Made by a program: the position numbers and the translations under genes. Shown piece after piece: positions 25,961 to 34,347 of a stretch of DNA of 57,223 bases. The notes beneath the pieces were generated by a model, which saw only the letters and a program-made list of their open reading frames with translations, was not told the origin of the DNA and made no database searches. Positions within the stretch are counted from its first letter, which is position 1; each line of letters begins with the position of its first letter. The DNA lies in NCBI GenBank assembly GCA_001465015.1, contig LNEO01000237.1, forward strand, positions 1-57,223. The letters run 5' to 3'. Source of the DNA: Deltaproteobacteria bacterium Ga0077539. Its GTDB lineage: Bacteria; Myxococcota_A; Polyangia; Polyangiales; Ga0077539.

Positions 25961-27586
25961 ATGAAGCGCGAACGTGACTCGTCCGTTGCCGCGCGCGCTG
26001 TTGGCGAAGCGCGCGCAAGCAAGCCCACCAAATCAAGTGTGACCACGAGCAAGCGCTCGGCGGCGAAGGCGGCCTCGAAGAAGCCCGCGGCGAAAGCCGT
26101 GACGCCCGCGAAGCCGGCGAAGTCCGCGGCGAAGTCCGCGAAGTCGAGCCCCGCTCCAGCCAAGACCAAGGCCAAAGCCGCGGCGAGTCACGACACGGCC
26201 AACCCGCCAGCGCTGCTCGAGTTCATGACCCGCGACTGGAAGGCGAAGAACGGCGGAATGCCGTCGCCCATCGCCCACGTCGAGGCGTTTCGCGGCCGAC
26301 GAAAGAAGCTCTCGCAGCGCTTTGCGGGCGAACACCTCGTGCTCGCGACCGGGCACGAGAAGGTCCGCGCGAACGACACGCACTATCGCTTCAGGCCCAA
26401 CACCGAGTTCTTCTACTTCACGGGCAACCACGAGCCCGACTGCGTGCTCGTGCTCGAGCCTCACAAGAACGGCCACCGTGACGTGCTCTACGTCGAGCCC
26501 AACCCTGGCAAGACCGACGCGACGTTCTTCACCGATCGCAACAAGGGCGAGCTGTGGGTCGGGCCGCGCCTGGGCGTGCTCGAGTCGCGCGCCCGTTTCG
26601 GCGTGGACGAGACGCGGCCGCTCTCGCAGCTCGCGGAGGACCTCGCGAAATTCCCAGCGAACAAGACGCGCGTGATTCGCGGCGTCTCCGAGCGGATCGA
26701 TCGCGCGGTGGCGGCGCGCAGCGACGAGGACCGCGAGCTCGCGACGTATTGCAGCGAGGCGCGACTGCGAAAAGAGCCGCTCGAGGTGCGCGAGCTGCGA
26801 GCCAGCATCGCGAGCACGCGGCGCGGGTTCGAAGACGTGATCGAGCGCTTGAACGTCGCGCAGAGCGAGCGCGAGGTCGAAGGCGTGTTCAACCTCCGCG
26901 CGCGCGTCGAGGGCAACGACGTCGGCTACGGCACGATCGCCGCCTCCGGTTGCCACGCGTGCACGCTGCACTGGACGAAGAACGACGGAGCCCTGAAGAA
27001 GGGCGAGCTGCTCTTGCTCGACGCCGGCGTCGAAGGAAACTCTCTCTACACCGCGGACATCACCCGCACGCTTCCCATCTCGGGGCGCTTCACCGCGGCG
27101 CAGCGCGAGGTGTACAAGCTCGTCGATCGCGCGCGCATCGAGGCCATGAAGGAGGTGGCGCCCGGAAGGGACTTCCTCGCGCCCAACCGCGCCGCAATGC
27201 GGGTGCTCACCGAGGGGCTGATCGCGATGGGCATCTTGAAGTGCTCGCTCGAGGAGGCGCTCGACGACAACAAGATGTTCTACAAGCGCTACACGCTCCA
27301 CAACGTGAGTCACATGCTCGGGCTGGACGTGCACGACTGCGCGCGCGCCCGCATGGAGAACTACAAGTACGGCAAGCTCGAGGCGGGCATGGTGCTCACC
27401 GTCGAGCCGGGGCTGTACTTTCAGAGCGACGACCTGACGGTGCCCGCGAAGTACCGAGGCATCGGCGTTCGCATCGAGGACGACGTGCTCGTGACCGATC
27501 ACGGATACGACAATTTGTCCCGAGACATTCCGACGGACTGCGACGCGGTCGAAGCGTGGATGGCCTCGGTGTGGGCGGGCGCGTGA
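25961..27586 (+). CDS. pepP: Xaa-Pro aminopeptidase (M24B) with histone-H1-like N-terminal tail
   Basis: Removes N-terminal residues before proline. From ATG 25961 the protein is 541 aa. Residues about 20-80 are Lys/Ala/Pro/Ser-rich (SAAKAASKKPAAKAVTPAKP and similar), unlike normal PepP. The creatinase N-domain follows (RRKKLSQRFAGEHLVLATGH). M24 metal ligands are visible: LLDAGVEG (Asp), YTADITRTLP (Asp), HNVSHMLGLDVHD (His), LTVEPGLYF (Glu), VRIEDDVLV (Glu), which bind two Mn ions. The enzyme domain is about 460 aa, normal for PepP. Proteins with such tails in myxobacteria may bind DNA; localisation is unknown. It is followed 26 bases later by a PD-(D/E)XK-like gene. Confidence 0.9.
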   Translation: MKRERDSSVAARAVGEARASKPTKSSVTTSKRSAAKAASKKPAAKAVTPAKPAKSAAKSAKSSPAPAKTKAKAAASHDTANPPALLEFMTRDWKAKNGGMPSPIAHVEAFRGRRKKLSQRFAGEHLVLATGHEKVRANDTHYRFRPNTEFFYFTGNHEPDCVLVLEPHKNGHRDVLYVEPNPGKTDATFFTDRNKGELWVGPRLGVLESRARFGVDETRPLSQLAEDLAKFPANKTRVIRGVSERIDRAVAARSDEDRELATYCSEARLRKEPLEVRELRASIASTRRGFEDVIERLNVAQSEREVEGVFNLRARVEGNDVGYGTIAASGCHACTLHWTKNDGALKKGELLLLDAGVEGNSLYTADITRTLPISGRFTAAQREVYKLVDRARIEAMKEVAPGRDFLAPNRAAMRVLTEGLIAMGILKCSLEEALDDNKMFYKRYTLHNVSHMLGLDVHDCARARMENYKYGKLEAGMVLTVEPGLYFQSDDLTVPAKYRGIGVRIEDDVLVTDHGYDNLSRDIPTDCDAVEAWMASVWAGA

Positions 27587-27611
27587 GGGCGTCCTCGGCG
27601 CGAGTCGCAAG

Positions 27612-28463
27612 GTGACCGACGAACGCACGGCGCGAGAGCAAGAGCGCGACGCCGCGCGTGGGTCGCTCGCGCCTCCCTCGCCCTCGCTGTCGACCCGCGG
27701 CGAAGCAGCGAAGATGCTCGTGCGGCGAGGCTTTTCGCCGAGGAGCGCCGCGCTGGACCTGCCGTTTGCGCGAGAGGCCGAGGCGCGCATCGGCGACGAG
27801 CTGCACGCGCTCTTGGGGCACTACGGGTTTCGGCTCTTCTTGCGAGGCGCGATCCGCCATCGCGACGGCTTCGATCCCTGCGAGTGCACGCGGTACCTCG
27901 ACCCGCGGCGGGCGACGGCGTTCGCCGAGCAGCTCGTGGCGTTGTCTCTCGCCGAGCGCCTCTCGGAGACGCGGTACCGCCTCGTTCATCCGCCGGACTC
28001 CTTCGGAGGGACGCTCGAGTGGTACGTCGCGCGAACGCTGCGCGCGGAGTACGGCTTCGACGTCGCAGAGGACGTGAAGTTCGGCGCGGCGGGCGTCGGC
28101 GGCGACCTCGACCTCGTCGCCGCGGGCGAGGGAAGGCTCGTGATGCTCGAGCTGAAGAGCTCTCCCCCGAAGCACCTTCACGCGAGCGAGGTGGGAGCCT
28201 TTCTCGATCGCGTTGGAGCGCTGCGGCCGCACCTGTCGCTCTTCGTGATGGACACCGCGCTCAGGCTCGCCGACAAGGTGCTGCCGATGTTCGTCGACTG
28301 CGCGGCGGAGCGCTCGGCGCGGCTGCATCCCGCGCGGATCGAGCACGAGGTGTTCGCGCTGTCGCGGACGGTCTACGTGCTCAACGCGCGGCCGGACCTG
28401 TTGCTCAACCTCGGGATCGCGCTGGCACACGGATTCAAGTCGCTCAGCCCCGACCCCTGGTGA
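27612..28463 (+). CDS. Unknown protein with a PD-(D/E)XK nuclease-like core
   Basis: A 283-aa protein from GTG 27612. The middle region may be a winged helix (ATAFAEQLVALSLAERLSET). The C-terminal half has GGDLDLVAAGEGRLVMLELKSS, i.e. Asp, then Glu-x-Lys at the end of a strand, the signature of the PD-(D/E)XK nuclease fold (about residues 165-190), preceded by a helix with Glu (EWYVARTLRAEYGFDV). Such proteins cleave or bind DNA. No named family can be given. The start follows the pepP stop by 25 bases, so they are probably cotranscribed, and the gene ends four bases before the convergent vWA gene. Confidence 0.65.
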   Translation: MTDERTAREQERDAARGSLAPPSPSLSTRGEAAKMLVRRGFSPRSAALDLPFAREAEARIGDELHALLGHYGFRLFLRGAIRHRDGFDPCECTRYLDPRRATAFAEQLVALSLAERLSETRYRLVHPPDSFGGTLEWYVARTLRAEYGFDVAEDVKFGAAGVGGDLDLVAAGEGRLVMLELKSSPPKHLHASEVGAFLDRVGALRPHLSLFVMDTALRLADKVLPMFVDCAAERSARLHPARIEHEVFALSRTVYVLNARPDLLLNLGIALAHGFKSLSPDPW

Positions 28464-28467
28464 ACGG

Positions 28468-29940
28468 TCACTGCGCGTCGCGGATCATCTCGTGCATTCC
28501 CTGGCCGCGCAGGTCGGACACGATGAGGCGCGTGAGAAGCCCGTTGAAGCGCTCGACGGCGACGCGGTCGGTGTCCGCTTCCATGTGCGGGTTGCCGACG
28601 CCGGACTCGTCGGTGAGGTAGACGTACGGCGCGCCCGTGCTCGCGCCCATGGCGCGAAAGAGGTACTCGACCGAGCGATCGGCGCCCGAGGCGGCGACGG
28701 GCAAGATGCGGATCCCGCGCGCGGCGGCGTCGAACATGGCCTCGCGATAGGTGAACTGCGTGTCGTTGTAGTGCTGCGGAGGGGCGTCGGCGACCACGAC
28801 GAGCACGCGCACGGCGTTGCCTTCGCTCCACTGCAAGCGGCGCATGGCCGCTTCGAGGCCCGCGTTCATGTCCTCGGGGTAGTCGCCGCCGCCGCCTGCG
28901 CTGACGGTGCCCATCATTTGGACGAAGCCGGCGATGTTGCTCGTGAACGGGATCTGCTGAACCACCACGGGGTCGGTGCGATCTCGATAGAACGTGGCGC
29001 CGACGCGGACGCTCGTCCCGGGCACCGACGCCTGCACGCGCTGGACGATGTTCGAGAGCTCTGCGTGAATGTAGTGCAGCTCGTCGCCCATCGAGCCAGT
29101 GACGTCGATGGCGAAGCCGAGGTCGAGCACGCGCGGCGCGCCCGCGCCAGAACCATTCAACCGAACCGCGACGTCTTGCCCGTCCCCGCCGAAGGGAACG
29201 TTGATCGAAGCCTGCGCTTCACCCGCGCTCGATCGAACGTGGACCGACAGGGTCCCGCCCACCTGCGCGCCGTACAAGTTCGGATAGAAGTCCCAGAACC
29301 CGTCGGCGTGCGAGCGACCCGAGACCTGCGCGCCCGCTCCGGCGACGGTGATGGCCGCGTCGTTGACCGGCTGGCCCTGACCGTCGAGCACACGAAATCG
29401 AACGCGGCGGCTCATGTCCAGACGGAGCATCGAGCGCTCGCCCGGGTGACGACCCAGGTACTCGAGGTACGGGTTGCGACGGTCGTGATCTCCGACGGTC
29501 GCCGCAGTGAGCAGCCCCGCCGTCGTCTGCTGCTGTTCGATCACGACCGGAGCCACGTTGGTCGTCACCGAGGTCGTGGTCGTGACGGTCACCGACGTAG
29601 GGGCCACCATGCCTGCCGCGCTGCCGCCAGCCATTCCTGGGGCGACTGGGGAGGCGTCGGCGCGGCGGACGGCCATGACGCTCTCACCCGTCGACGCCCG
29701 ACTCGCGACGGGAGACGACGGAGCGCTCTCGGCGCGCACTGGCGTCGAAGCGACCGAGTCCATCACGGGAGCGCCGCCGCCGTAGCTCGCGGACGACGCG
29801 CCGCCCGACATGCCGCCGGACGAGGTGCTCACCGCGGTTGCGGCGCTAGAGCCCGAATAGCCGTCAAATGACGCTCGAGACGAGCAGCCGACGATCGCAG
29901 TGACGAGAGAGAGGTACAGGGGAGCAGTGCGGTGCAGCAT
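28468..29940 (-). CDS. vWA-domain lipoprotein
   Basis: A 490-aa surface lipoprotein. From ATG 29940 the signal peptide MLHRTAPLYLSLVTAIVGC ends in lipobox IVGC. About 130 residues are Ser/Gly/Ala/Thr-rich and probably disordered. A beta-rich domain (about 155-265; MSRRVRFRVLDGQGQPVNDA, a carboxypeptidase-regulatory-like fold) comes next. The vWA domain (about 275-475) has MIDAS motif DVTGSMGDE and further metal-site residues in the pattern GGGGDYPEDM. vWA domains bind protein partners through a metal ion; secreted bacterial examples act in adhesion or assembly. It ends four bases from the PD-(D/E)XK gene and is divergent from the amidase. Confidence 0.8.
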   Translation of the reverse strand: MLHRTAPLYLSLVTAIVGCSSRASFDGYSGSSAATAVSTSSGGMSGGASSASYGGGAPVMDSVASTPVRAESAPSSPVASRASTGESVMAVRRADASPVAPGMAGGSAAGMVAPTSVTVTTTTSVTTNVAPVVIEQQQTTAGLLTAATVGDHDRRNPYLEYLGRHPGERSMLRLDMSRRVRFRVLDGQGQPVNDAAITVAGAGAQVSGRSHADGFWDFYPNLYGAQVGGTLSVHVRSSAGEAQASINVPFGGDGQDVAVRLNGSGAGAPRVLDLGFAIDVTGSMGDELHYIHAELSNIVQRVQASVPGTSVRVGATFYRDRTDPVVVQQIPFTSNIAGFVQMMGTVSAGGGGDYPEDMNAGLEAAMRRLQWSEGNAVRVLVVVADAPPQHYNDTQFTYREAMFDAAARGIRILPVAASGADRSVEYLFRAMGASTGAPYVYLTDESGVGNPHMEADTDRVAVERFNGLLTRLIVSDLRGQGMHEMIRDAQ

Positions 29941-30088
29941 GGACGAGACCTCCGTGGGTTTCGTCCTCAAGAACGTCATCGATCCCTCGCGCTTACACGG
30001 TCGGAACTGATTTTCGAGCACCGCCCTGATTTCCCCAGTTCTGTCGGAAAATCACGGTGTACGGTCGTCTCGAGGTCTGTTCGAACCC

Positions 30089-31552
30089 ATGGTGCACCCC
30101 AGTCTGCGCGCTTCCGCGGTGGCAATCGCGCGAAACATCCGCGCGGGACAGTGGACTTCGCGCGAGGTCGTCGACGCGCACATCGCCGTGATTCAACAGG
30201 TCAATCCGACGATCAACGCGATGGTCGCCGATCGGTTCGACCGCGCGAGGGCTGAGGCCATCGAGGCGGATCGAAGGCTCGAGCGAGAGGGACCCGAGGG
30301 GTTGCCGAAGCTCCATGGCGTTCCTTGCTCGATCAAAGAGTCCTTCGCGCTCGAGGGAATGCCGAACACCGCGGGGCTGCTCGCGCGCCGCGGAGTGATC
30401 GCGACGCACGACTCGGTCACCGTCGCGCGCCTGCGACGGGAGGGGGCCATCGCCCTGGGCGTCACCAACACCAGCGAGCTCTGTATGTGGCTCGAGAGCG
30501 ACAACAAGGTCTACGGCCGCACCGGCTCGGCCTTCGCGCCCGACCGCACGAGCGGAGGATCGTCGGGGGGCGAAGGCGCCATCGTCGGCGCGGGGGGCGC
30601 GCCCTTCGGCCTCGGCAGCGACATCGGCGGGAGCATTCGTATCCCTGCGTATTTCAACGGCGTGTTCGGCCACAAGCCTTCGGGCGGCCGCGTTCCGGGA
30701 TCGGGTCAATATCCCCCAGCGCACGGAGAATCTCGCCGCATGCTCGCGACGGGACCTTTGACCCGCAGAGCCGAAGACCTCTCGTTCGTGCTCTCGCTGC
30801 TCGAAGGCCCAGACGACGAAGACACCACGTGCGAGCCGATGCCTCCCGCCGATCCCTCGCGCGTCGATCTGTCATCGCTGCGCGTGTTCGTGGTCGACGA
30901 GCCTGCGCCGCTCCGCGCGACGAAGGACCTTCGCGACACTGTCGAGCGCGCAGCGAATCTCCTCGCCCTTCGCGGCGTCCGCGTCGAGCGTCGGTCCGTC
31001 CCCGGCCTTCGCCGCGCCCTCGAGCTGTGGGCCGCGACGCTCTCGTCCGCGGGAGGACCTTCGTTCGCAGCGCTTCTCGGCGAAGGCCGCCCGATCCGCG
31101 GAGGAATCGAGTTCATCAAGGGCCTCTTCGGCCGCTCGGAGTACACGTTGCCCGCGGCGGGCCTCGCGTTTCTCGAGAAGATTCCCGCGCTGATCGGCAC
31201 GCGCACTGAGCAAGGCGTCCTGGCCGCCCGCGCGCTGCGGGCCTCGCTCGACGAGCTGCTCGGCGACGACGCTGTCCTGCTCTTTCCTCCGCACGGACGA
31301 CGGGCGCCCAAGCACGGGACGCCCATTTGGTTGCCCGTTCAGTGGGGGCACACCGCGGTGTTCAACGCGACGCACCACCCGGTCACGATGGTGCCGATGG
31401 GGCTCGATGGCGACGGTGTTCCCCGCGGAGTGCAGGTCGTGGCGGGGCACGGTCGTGATCGTCTGTCGCTCGCGGTAGCGCTCGCGCTCGAAGAGGCCAC
31501 CGGCGGCTGGGAGCCCCCCGCCTGGACGCTTCGAGACGCGAAGACGAATTGA
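30089..31552 (+). CDS. Amidase signature family hydrolase (FAAH-like)
   Basis: A 487-aa hydrolase that cleaves amide bonds. The Ser-cisSer-Lys triad is seen: Lys in GVPCSIKESFALEGM (about residue 82), the Gly/Ser-rich amidase signature TSGGSSGGEGA (cis-Ser about 155) and the nucleophile Ser in GSDIGGSIRIP (about 179). The C-terminal half is consistent with fatty-acid amide hydrolase or indoleacetamide-type enzymes (FNATHHPVTMVPMGLD). The substrate is unknown. GatA is unlikely because no gatB or gatC is nearby. ATG 30089 chosen; no signal peptide. Upstream of carbonic anhydrase by 31 bases on the same strand. Confidence 0.88.
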   Translation: MVHPSLRASAVAIARNIRAGQWTSREVVDAHIAVIQQVNPTINAMVADRFDRARAEAIEADRRLEREGPEGLPKLHGVPCSIKESFALEGMPNTAGLLARRGVIATHDSVTVARLRREGAIALGVTNTSELCMWLESDNKVYGRTGSAFAPDRTSGGSSGGEGAIVGAGGAPFGLGSDIGGSIRIPAYFNGVFGHKPSGGRVPGSGQYPPAHGESRRMLATGPLTRRAEDLSFVLSLLEGPDDEDTTCEPMPPADPSRVDLSSLRVFVVDEPAPLRATKDLRDTVERAANLLALRGVRVERRSVPGLRRALELWAATLSSAGGPSFAALLGEGRPIRGGIEFIKGLFGRSEYTLPAAGLAFLEKIPALIGTRTEQGVLAARALRASLDELLGDDAVLLFPPHGRRAPKHGTPIWLPVQWGHTAVFNATHHPVTMVPMGLDGDGVPRGVQVVAGHGRDRLSLAVALALEEATGGWEPPAWTLRDAKTN

Positions 31553-31583
31553 ATACAGTCACAGAAAATGATGGAGTTCGCCA

Positions 31584-32270
31584 GTGGGCAAACAGTCGGT
31601 ACACAAGCTGGTCGTAGGCCACGAGTCCTTCAAGCGAGACTACTTCTCTTCGGAGGCAGCGCTCTTCGCGACGCTCGCGGGCGGCGTGCACGAGCCCAAG
31701 GCGCTGGTCATCTCCTGCTGCGATGCGCGGGTCGTGCCCGACGTGATCCTACAGGCGGAGCCTGGAGATTTGTTCGTCGTTCGCAACATCGCGGCGCTCG
31801 TCCCTCCCTATGGAAAGGGCCACCATCGCGCCGTCGGCGCGGCGATCGAGTACGCGATCCTCGGGCTCAAGGTCCGGCACCTGATCGTCTGCGGACACAC
31901 GCAGTGCGGCGGACTCAGAGCGCTGGCAGACGGGCCCGTGAGGCTCGCGGCGCACATGCCGTCGCTCGCCGAGTGGCTCGCGGACGCCGATCAGCTCTAC
32001 CACCAGATTCGCACGCACATGAAGGACGCGGGCGACGACGAGCTCGTCGCGCACCTCGCGTACGAGAGCGTCCCTGTGCAGCTCGAGAATTTGCTCAGCT
32101 ATCCGGCGGTGCGCTGGGCGCTCGAGCGCGACCGCATCGAGCTGCACGGGTGGGTGTACGACCTGAACGACGGCGCGCTCAAGGCCTACGAGCCGGTCAA
32201 CAACGTGTTCGTCGAGCTCGACGCGACGGGCAGGCCGACGATCGAGTTCTCCCTGGGCGAAGGGCCGTGA
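31584..32270 (+). CDS. Beta-class carbonic anhydrase
   Basis: A 228-aa zinc enzyme that interconverts CO2 and bicarbonate in the cytoplasm. Start GTG 31584 lies 7 bases after GGAG. Zinc ligands of the beta class: Cys in VISCCDARVVPDV with the Asp-Arg dyad, and His/Cys in VCGHTQCGGLRAL. Segment FVVRNIAALVPPY is the family substrate-site strand. Normal family length (about 200-230). The stop overlaps the next start (GTGA), so translation of the YndJ-like membrane protein is coupled to it. Confidence 0.92.
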   Translation: MGKQSVHKLVVGHESFKRDYFSSEAALFATLAGGVHEPKALVISCCDARVVPDVILQAEPGDLFVVRNIAALVPPYGKGHHRAVGAAIEYAILGLKVRHLIVCGHTQCGGLRALADGPVRLAAHMPSLAEWLADADQLYHQIRTHMKDAGDDELVAHLAYESVPVQLENLLSYPAVRWALERDRIELHGWVYDLNDGALKAYEPVNNVFVELDATGRPTIEFSLGEGP

Positions 32271-33295
32271 ATGAACCGAAGAGCGACGGGGCGTCGCGCG
32301 CCGAGTACGGCTCGCGATTCGCGATGTTCTCAGCGGCCGTCGGGGCGGTGGGAGCCGCGCTCTTCGCGTTTGCGCCGATGGCGCCCTTCTCGCAGATCGA
32401 CCTGATCGAGCAGCTGCTCGTGCTCGGCCCGTTCGTGGGGATCCCCCTCGGGCTCTCGATCGTTTCGCACGGGTCTGTGGGCGTTCGGGATCGCCGCGCG
32501 CTCGCGTGGCTCGTTCGCGCGCAGCCGGTGCTTGCGCTCACAGTGGTCGCCTCGGTGCTCGCGCCGCGCGGTCCGACGGCGCTCGCGCTCACGGTGCCGT
32601 GGCTCTTGTTTTGTGGTGCCGCGTCGCTCCTCGGAGCGTACCGCGCGATTCAGCGCTTTCGCGCCACACAGTCGTTGCGGGATCCTCGCTTCGCGCTCGA
32701 CGTCGCGCTCCTCTACCTCACGGTCGGCGGCATTTGGAACACCTTTGCGCGCGGAGGCATCCGGCCGCTCGGCTTCGACGACGCGATCGTCAGGCTCACC
32801 GCGGTGCACTTTCACTTCGCGGGCTGGGTCGCTCCTGTGTTCGCCGCGCGCGTCGCCATCGCGCTCGAGTCCCCGCGCGCCTCCGAGCGGGCGAGACGTG
32901 CCGCGGCCGTCGTCCTCGCCGTGGTGATCCTCGGCCCAGCGCTCGTCGCAACGGGAATCACCATCTCGCAGGTCACCTCTACGCGCATCGTCGAGCTCGT
33001 CGCCGCGGTGATCCTCGCGGCGGCGCTGCTCGTGCTCGGCGGTCTCACGATGTCCCTCGCGCGTCTCGAGCTTCGCTCGAGCGCAGCGCGCGGCTTGCTC
33101 AACGCGTCGAGCGCGACGTTGGGCCTCACGATGGCGCTCGCGGTCGCCTACGCATGGTCGCGCGTGACGCACGGGTCGTGGCCGACGATCCCGTTCATGG
33201 CGCGGTATCACGGGGTGTTCAACGCCGTGGGCTACGCGCTGTTCGGCCTGGCGGGCTGGGTCATCGAAGACGCGAAGCGCGCGGCCGCTGAATAA
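32267..33295 (+). CDS. YndJ-like polytopic membrane protein
   Basis: A 342-aa inner-membrane protein from GTG 32267, overlapping the carbonic anhydrase stop by four bases. About nine or ten hydrophobic segments are seen. A conserved-looking HFHFAGWVAPVFAARVA (about residues 180-196) with two His resembles the YndJ family, whose function is not established. The tight coupling to carbonic anhydrase suggests a role with bicarbonate, CO2 or pH, but there is no direct evidence. It converges with the TerB/Coq4 gene. No signal peptide apart from the first membrane helix (GAVGAALFAFAPMAPF). Confidence 0.7.
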   Translation: MNEPKSDGASRAEYGSRFAMFSAAVGAVGAALFAFAPMAPFSQIDLIEQLLVLGPFVGIPLGLSIVSHGSVGVRDRRALAWLVRAQPVLALTVVASVLAPRGPTALALTVPWLLFCGAASLLGAYRAIQRFRATQSLRDPRFALDVALLYLTVGGIWNTFARGGIRPLGFDDAIVRLTAVHFHFAGWVAPVFAARVAIALESPRASERARRAAAVVLAVVILGPALVATGITISQVTSTRIVELVAAVILAAALLVLGGLTMSLARLELRSSAARGLLNASSATLGLTMALAVAYAWSRVTHGSWPTIPFMARYHGVFNAVGYALFGLAGWVIEDAKRAAAE

Positions 33296-33379
33296 CGGTT
33301 CCATTCGCGCCGCTTACGGTTGGCGACACGCGCGCGAGTGAGCCCATGACGTGTCTTCTTCCAACCTCGGCGTCGCGGT

Positions 33380-34321
33380 TCAGCTCTCGATGCCGAGCTC
33401 TTCGCGGACGAGCGCGATGGGACGAGCCATGTGCGGCTCCCAGTTCCAGTCGTCGCTAAGGTCGATCTTGACGCGTTGCCCGCGCGCGTACGCGCGCTGG
33501 ACGAGCTCTGGTTGAAAGTGGCCCGTGTGACCGCCGGGCGAATACGGCGAGACGCGCAAGCCGAGGTGAAACTGCAGCGCGATCGTGAAGAGCCAGAAGA
33601 ACGGGTCCTCTCGTCGGTATCCTGCGATGAACGAGACGACTTGCACCTCGCCGTCTGGATCCGTCCCGTAGCCGCCGAGCACGTGCGTCAGGTCGTGCCA
33701 TACCCCGCGCTCGGGCACGCCGCCCGGCTCACCGGGAAACGGAAAGCGATGCGTCCGCACCCAATCGAAGTACGCGCGCCCGAGGGTGCCCTCGTCGTGC
33801 TCGCCGAACGCGATGAACTTTCTCGCGAGCCCCCAGTCCGTCGCGGCGCCGATCATGGGACCGACGACCTTCCACACGCCGCGCGGTCCTTCGTCGCGCA
33901 GCGCCTTGATGAACTCTTCGTGTCCGTAGGACCTCCACGCGAGGCCGAGCCACAGCCGCGTCAGGCGTCCCTCTGCGAGCTGCCGCAGGCTGTCGACGCG
34001 CTCGTCGTGCACGCCCAACGTCGTCGCGAAGCGCCGAATCAGCTCGGACTCCTCGCGATCGGCGCGACCATCCATGAGCGACATCAGCAGCATGCACTGG
34101 AGCACCCGCAGTCGATCGCGGGGCTCGGTCACGAGCGCGGCGAGCTCCTCTGGCTCGATCGCGGGGATCGACTGCGGGTCTTCTTGGATCGAGAGCGCTC
34201 TCGCTGTGACAGCGAGCATCGAGCGCTCGTCGGGGTGCATCCCTGGAGAGGCGTCGGCCACGGCTCGCATCGCGCCGATCGCGGCCCGCGCCTGCGACGG
34301 GGTGAGGTCATCGATCAACAC
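33380..34321 (-). CDS. TerB-like plus Coq4-like fusion protein
   Basis: A 313-aa protein from GTG 34321; the longer upstream frame lies over the neighbouring gene and is shadow. Residues about 30-110 are helical and TerB-like (MHPDERSMLAVTARALSI, QCMLLMSLMDGRADREESEL), with the acidic pattern typical of TerB metal sites. The C-terminal half has GVWHDLTHVLGGYG followed by DPDGE, matching the Coq4 metal motif HDxxH-x11-E (His, Asp, His, Glu), and a Coq4-like helical environment (FFWLFTIALQFHLGLR). Coq4 organises ubiquinone biosynthesis and has been assigned oxidative decarboxylation of the quinone ring. Role of the TerB part is unknown. It is 26 bases downstream of the outer-membrane protein gene. 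Confidence 0.7.
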   Translation of the reverse strand: MLIDDLTPSQARAAIGAMRAVADASPGMHPDERSMLAVTARALSIQEDPQSIPAIEPEELAALVTEPRDRLRVLQCMLLMSLMDGRADREESELIRRFATTLGVHDERVDSLRQLAEGRLTRLWLGLAWRSYGHEEFIKALRDEGPRGVWKVVGPMIGAATDWGLARKFIAFGEHDEGTLGRAYFDWVRTHRFPFPGEPGGVPERGVWHDLTHVLGGYGTDPDGEVQVVSFIAGYRREDPFFWLFTIALQFHLGLRVSPYSPGGHTGHFQPELVQRAYARGQRVKIDLSDDWNWEPHMARPIALVREELGIES

Positions 34322-34347
34322 GACCGAGAATGTACTCGTGATCGTGG

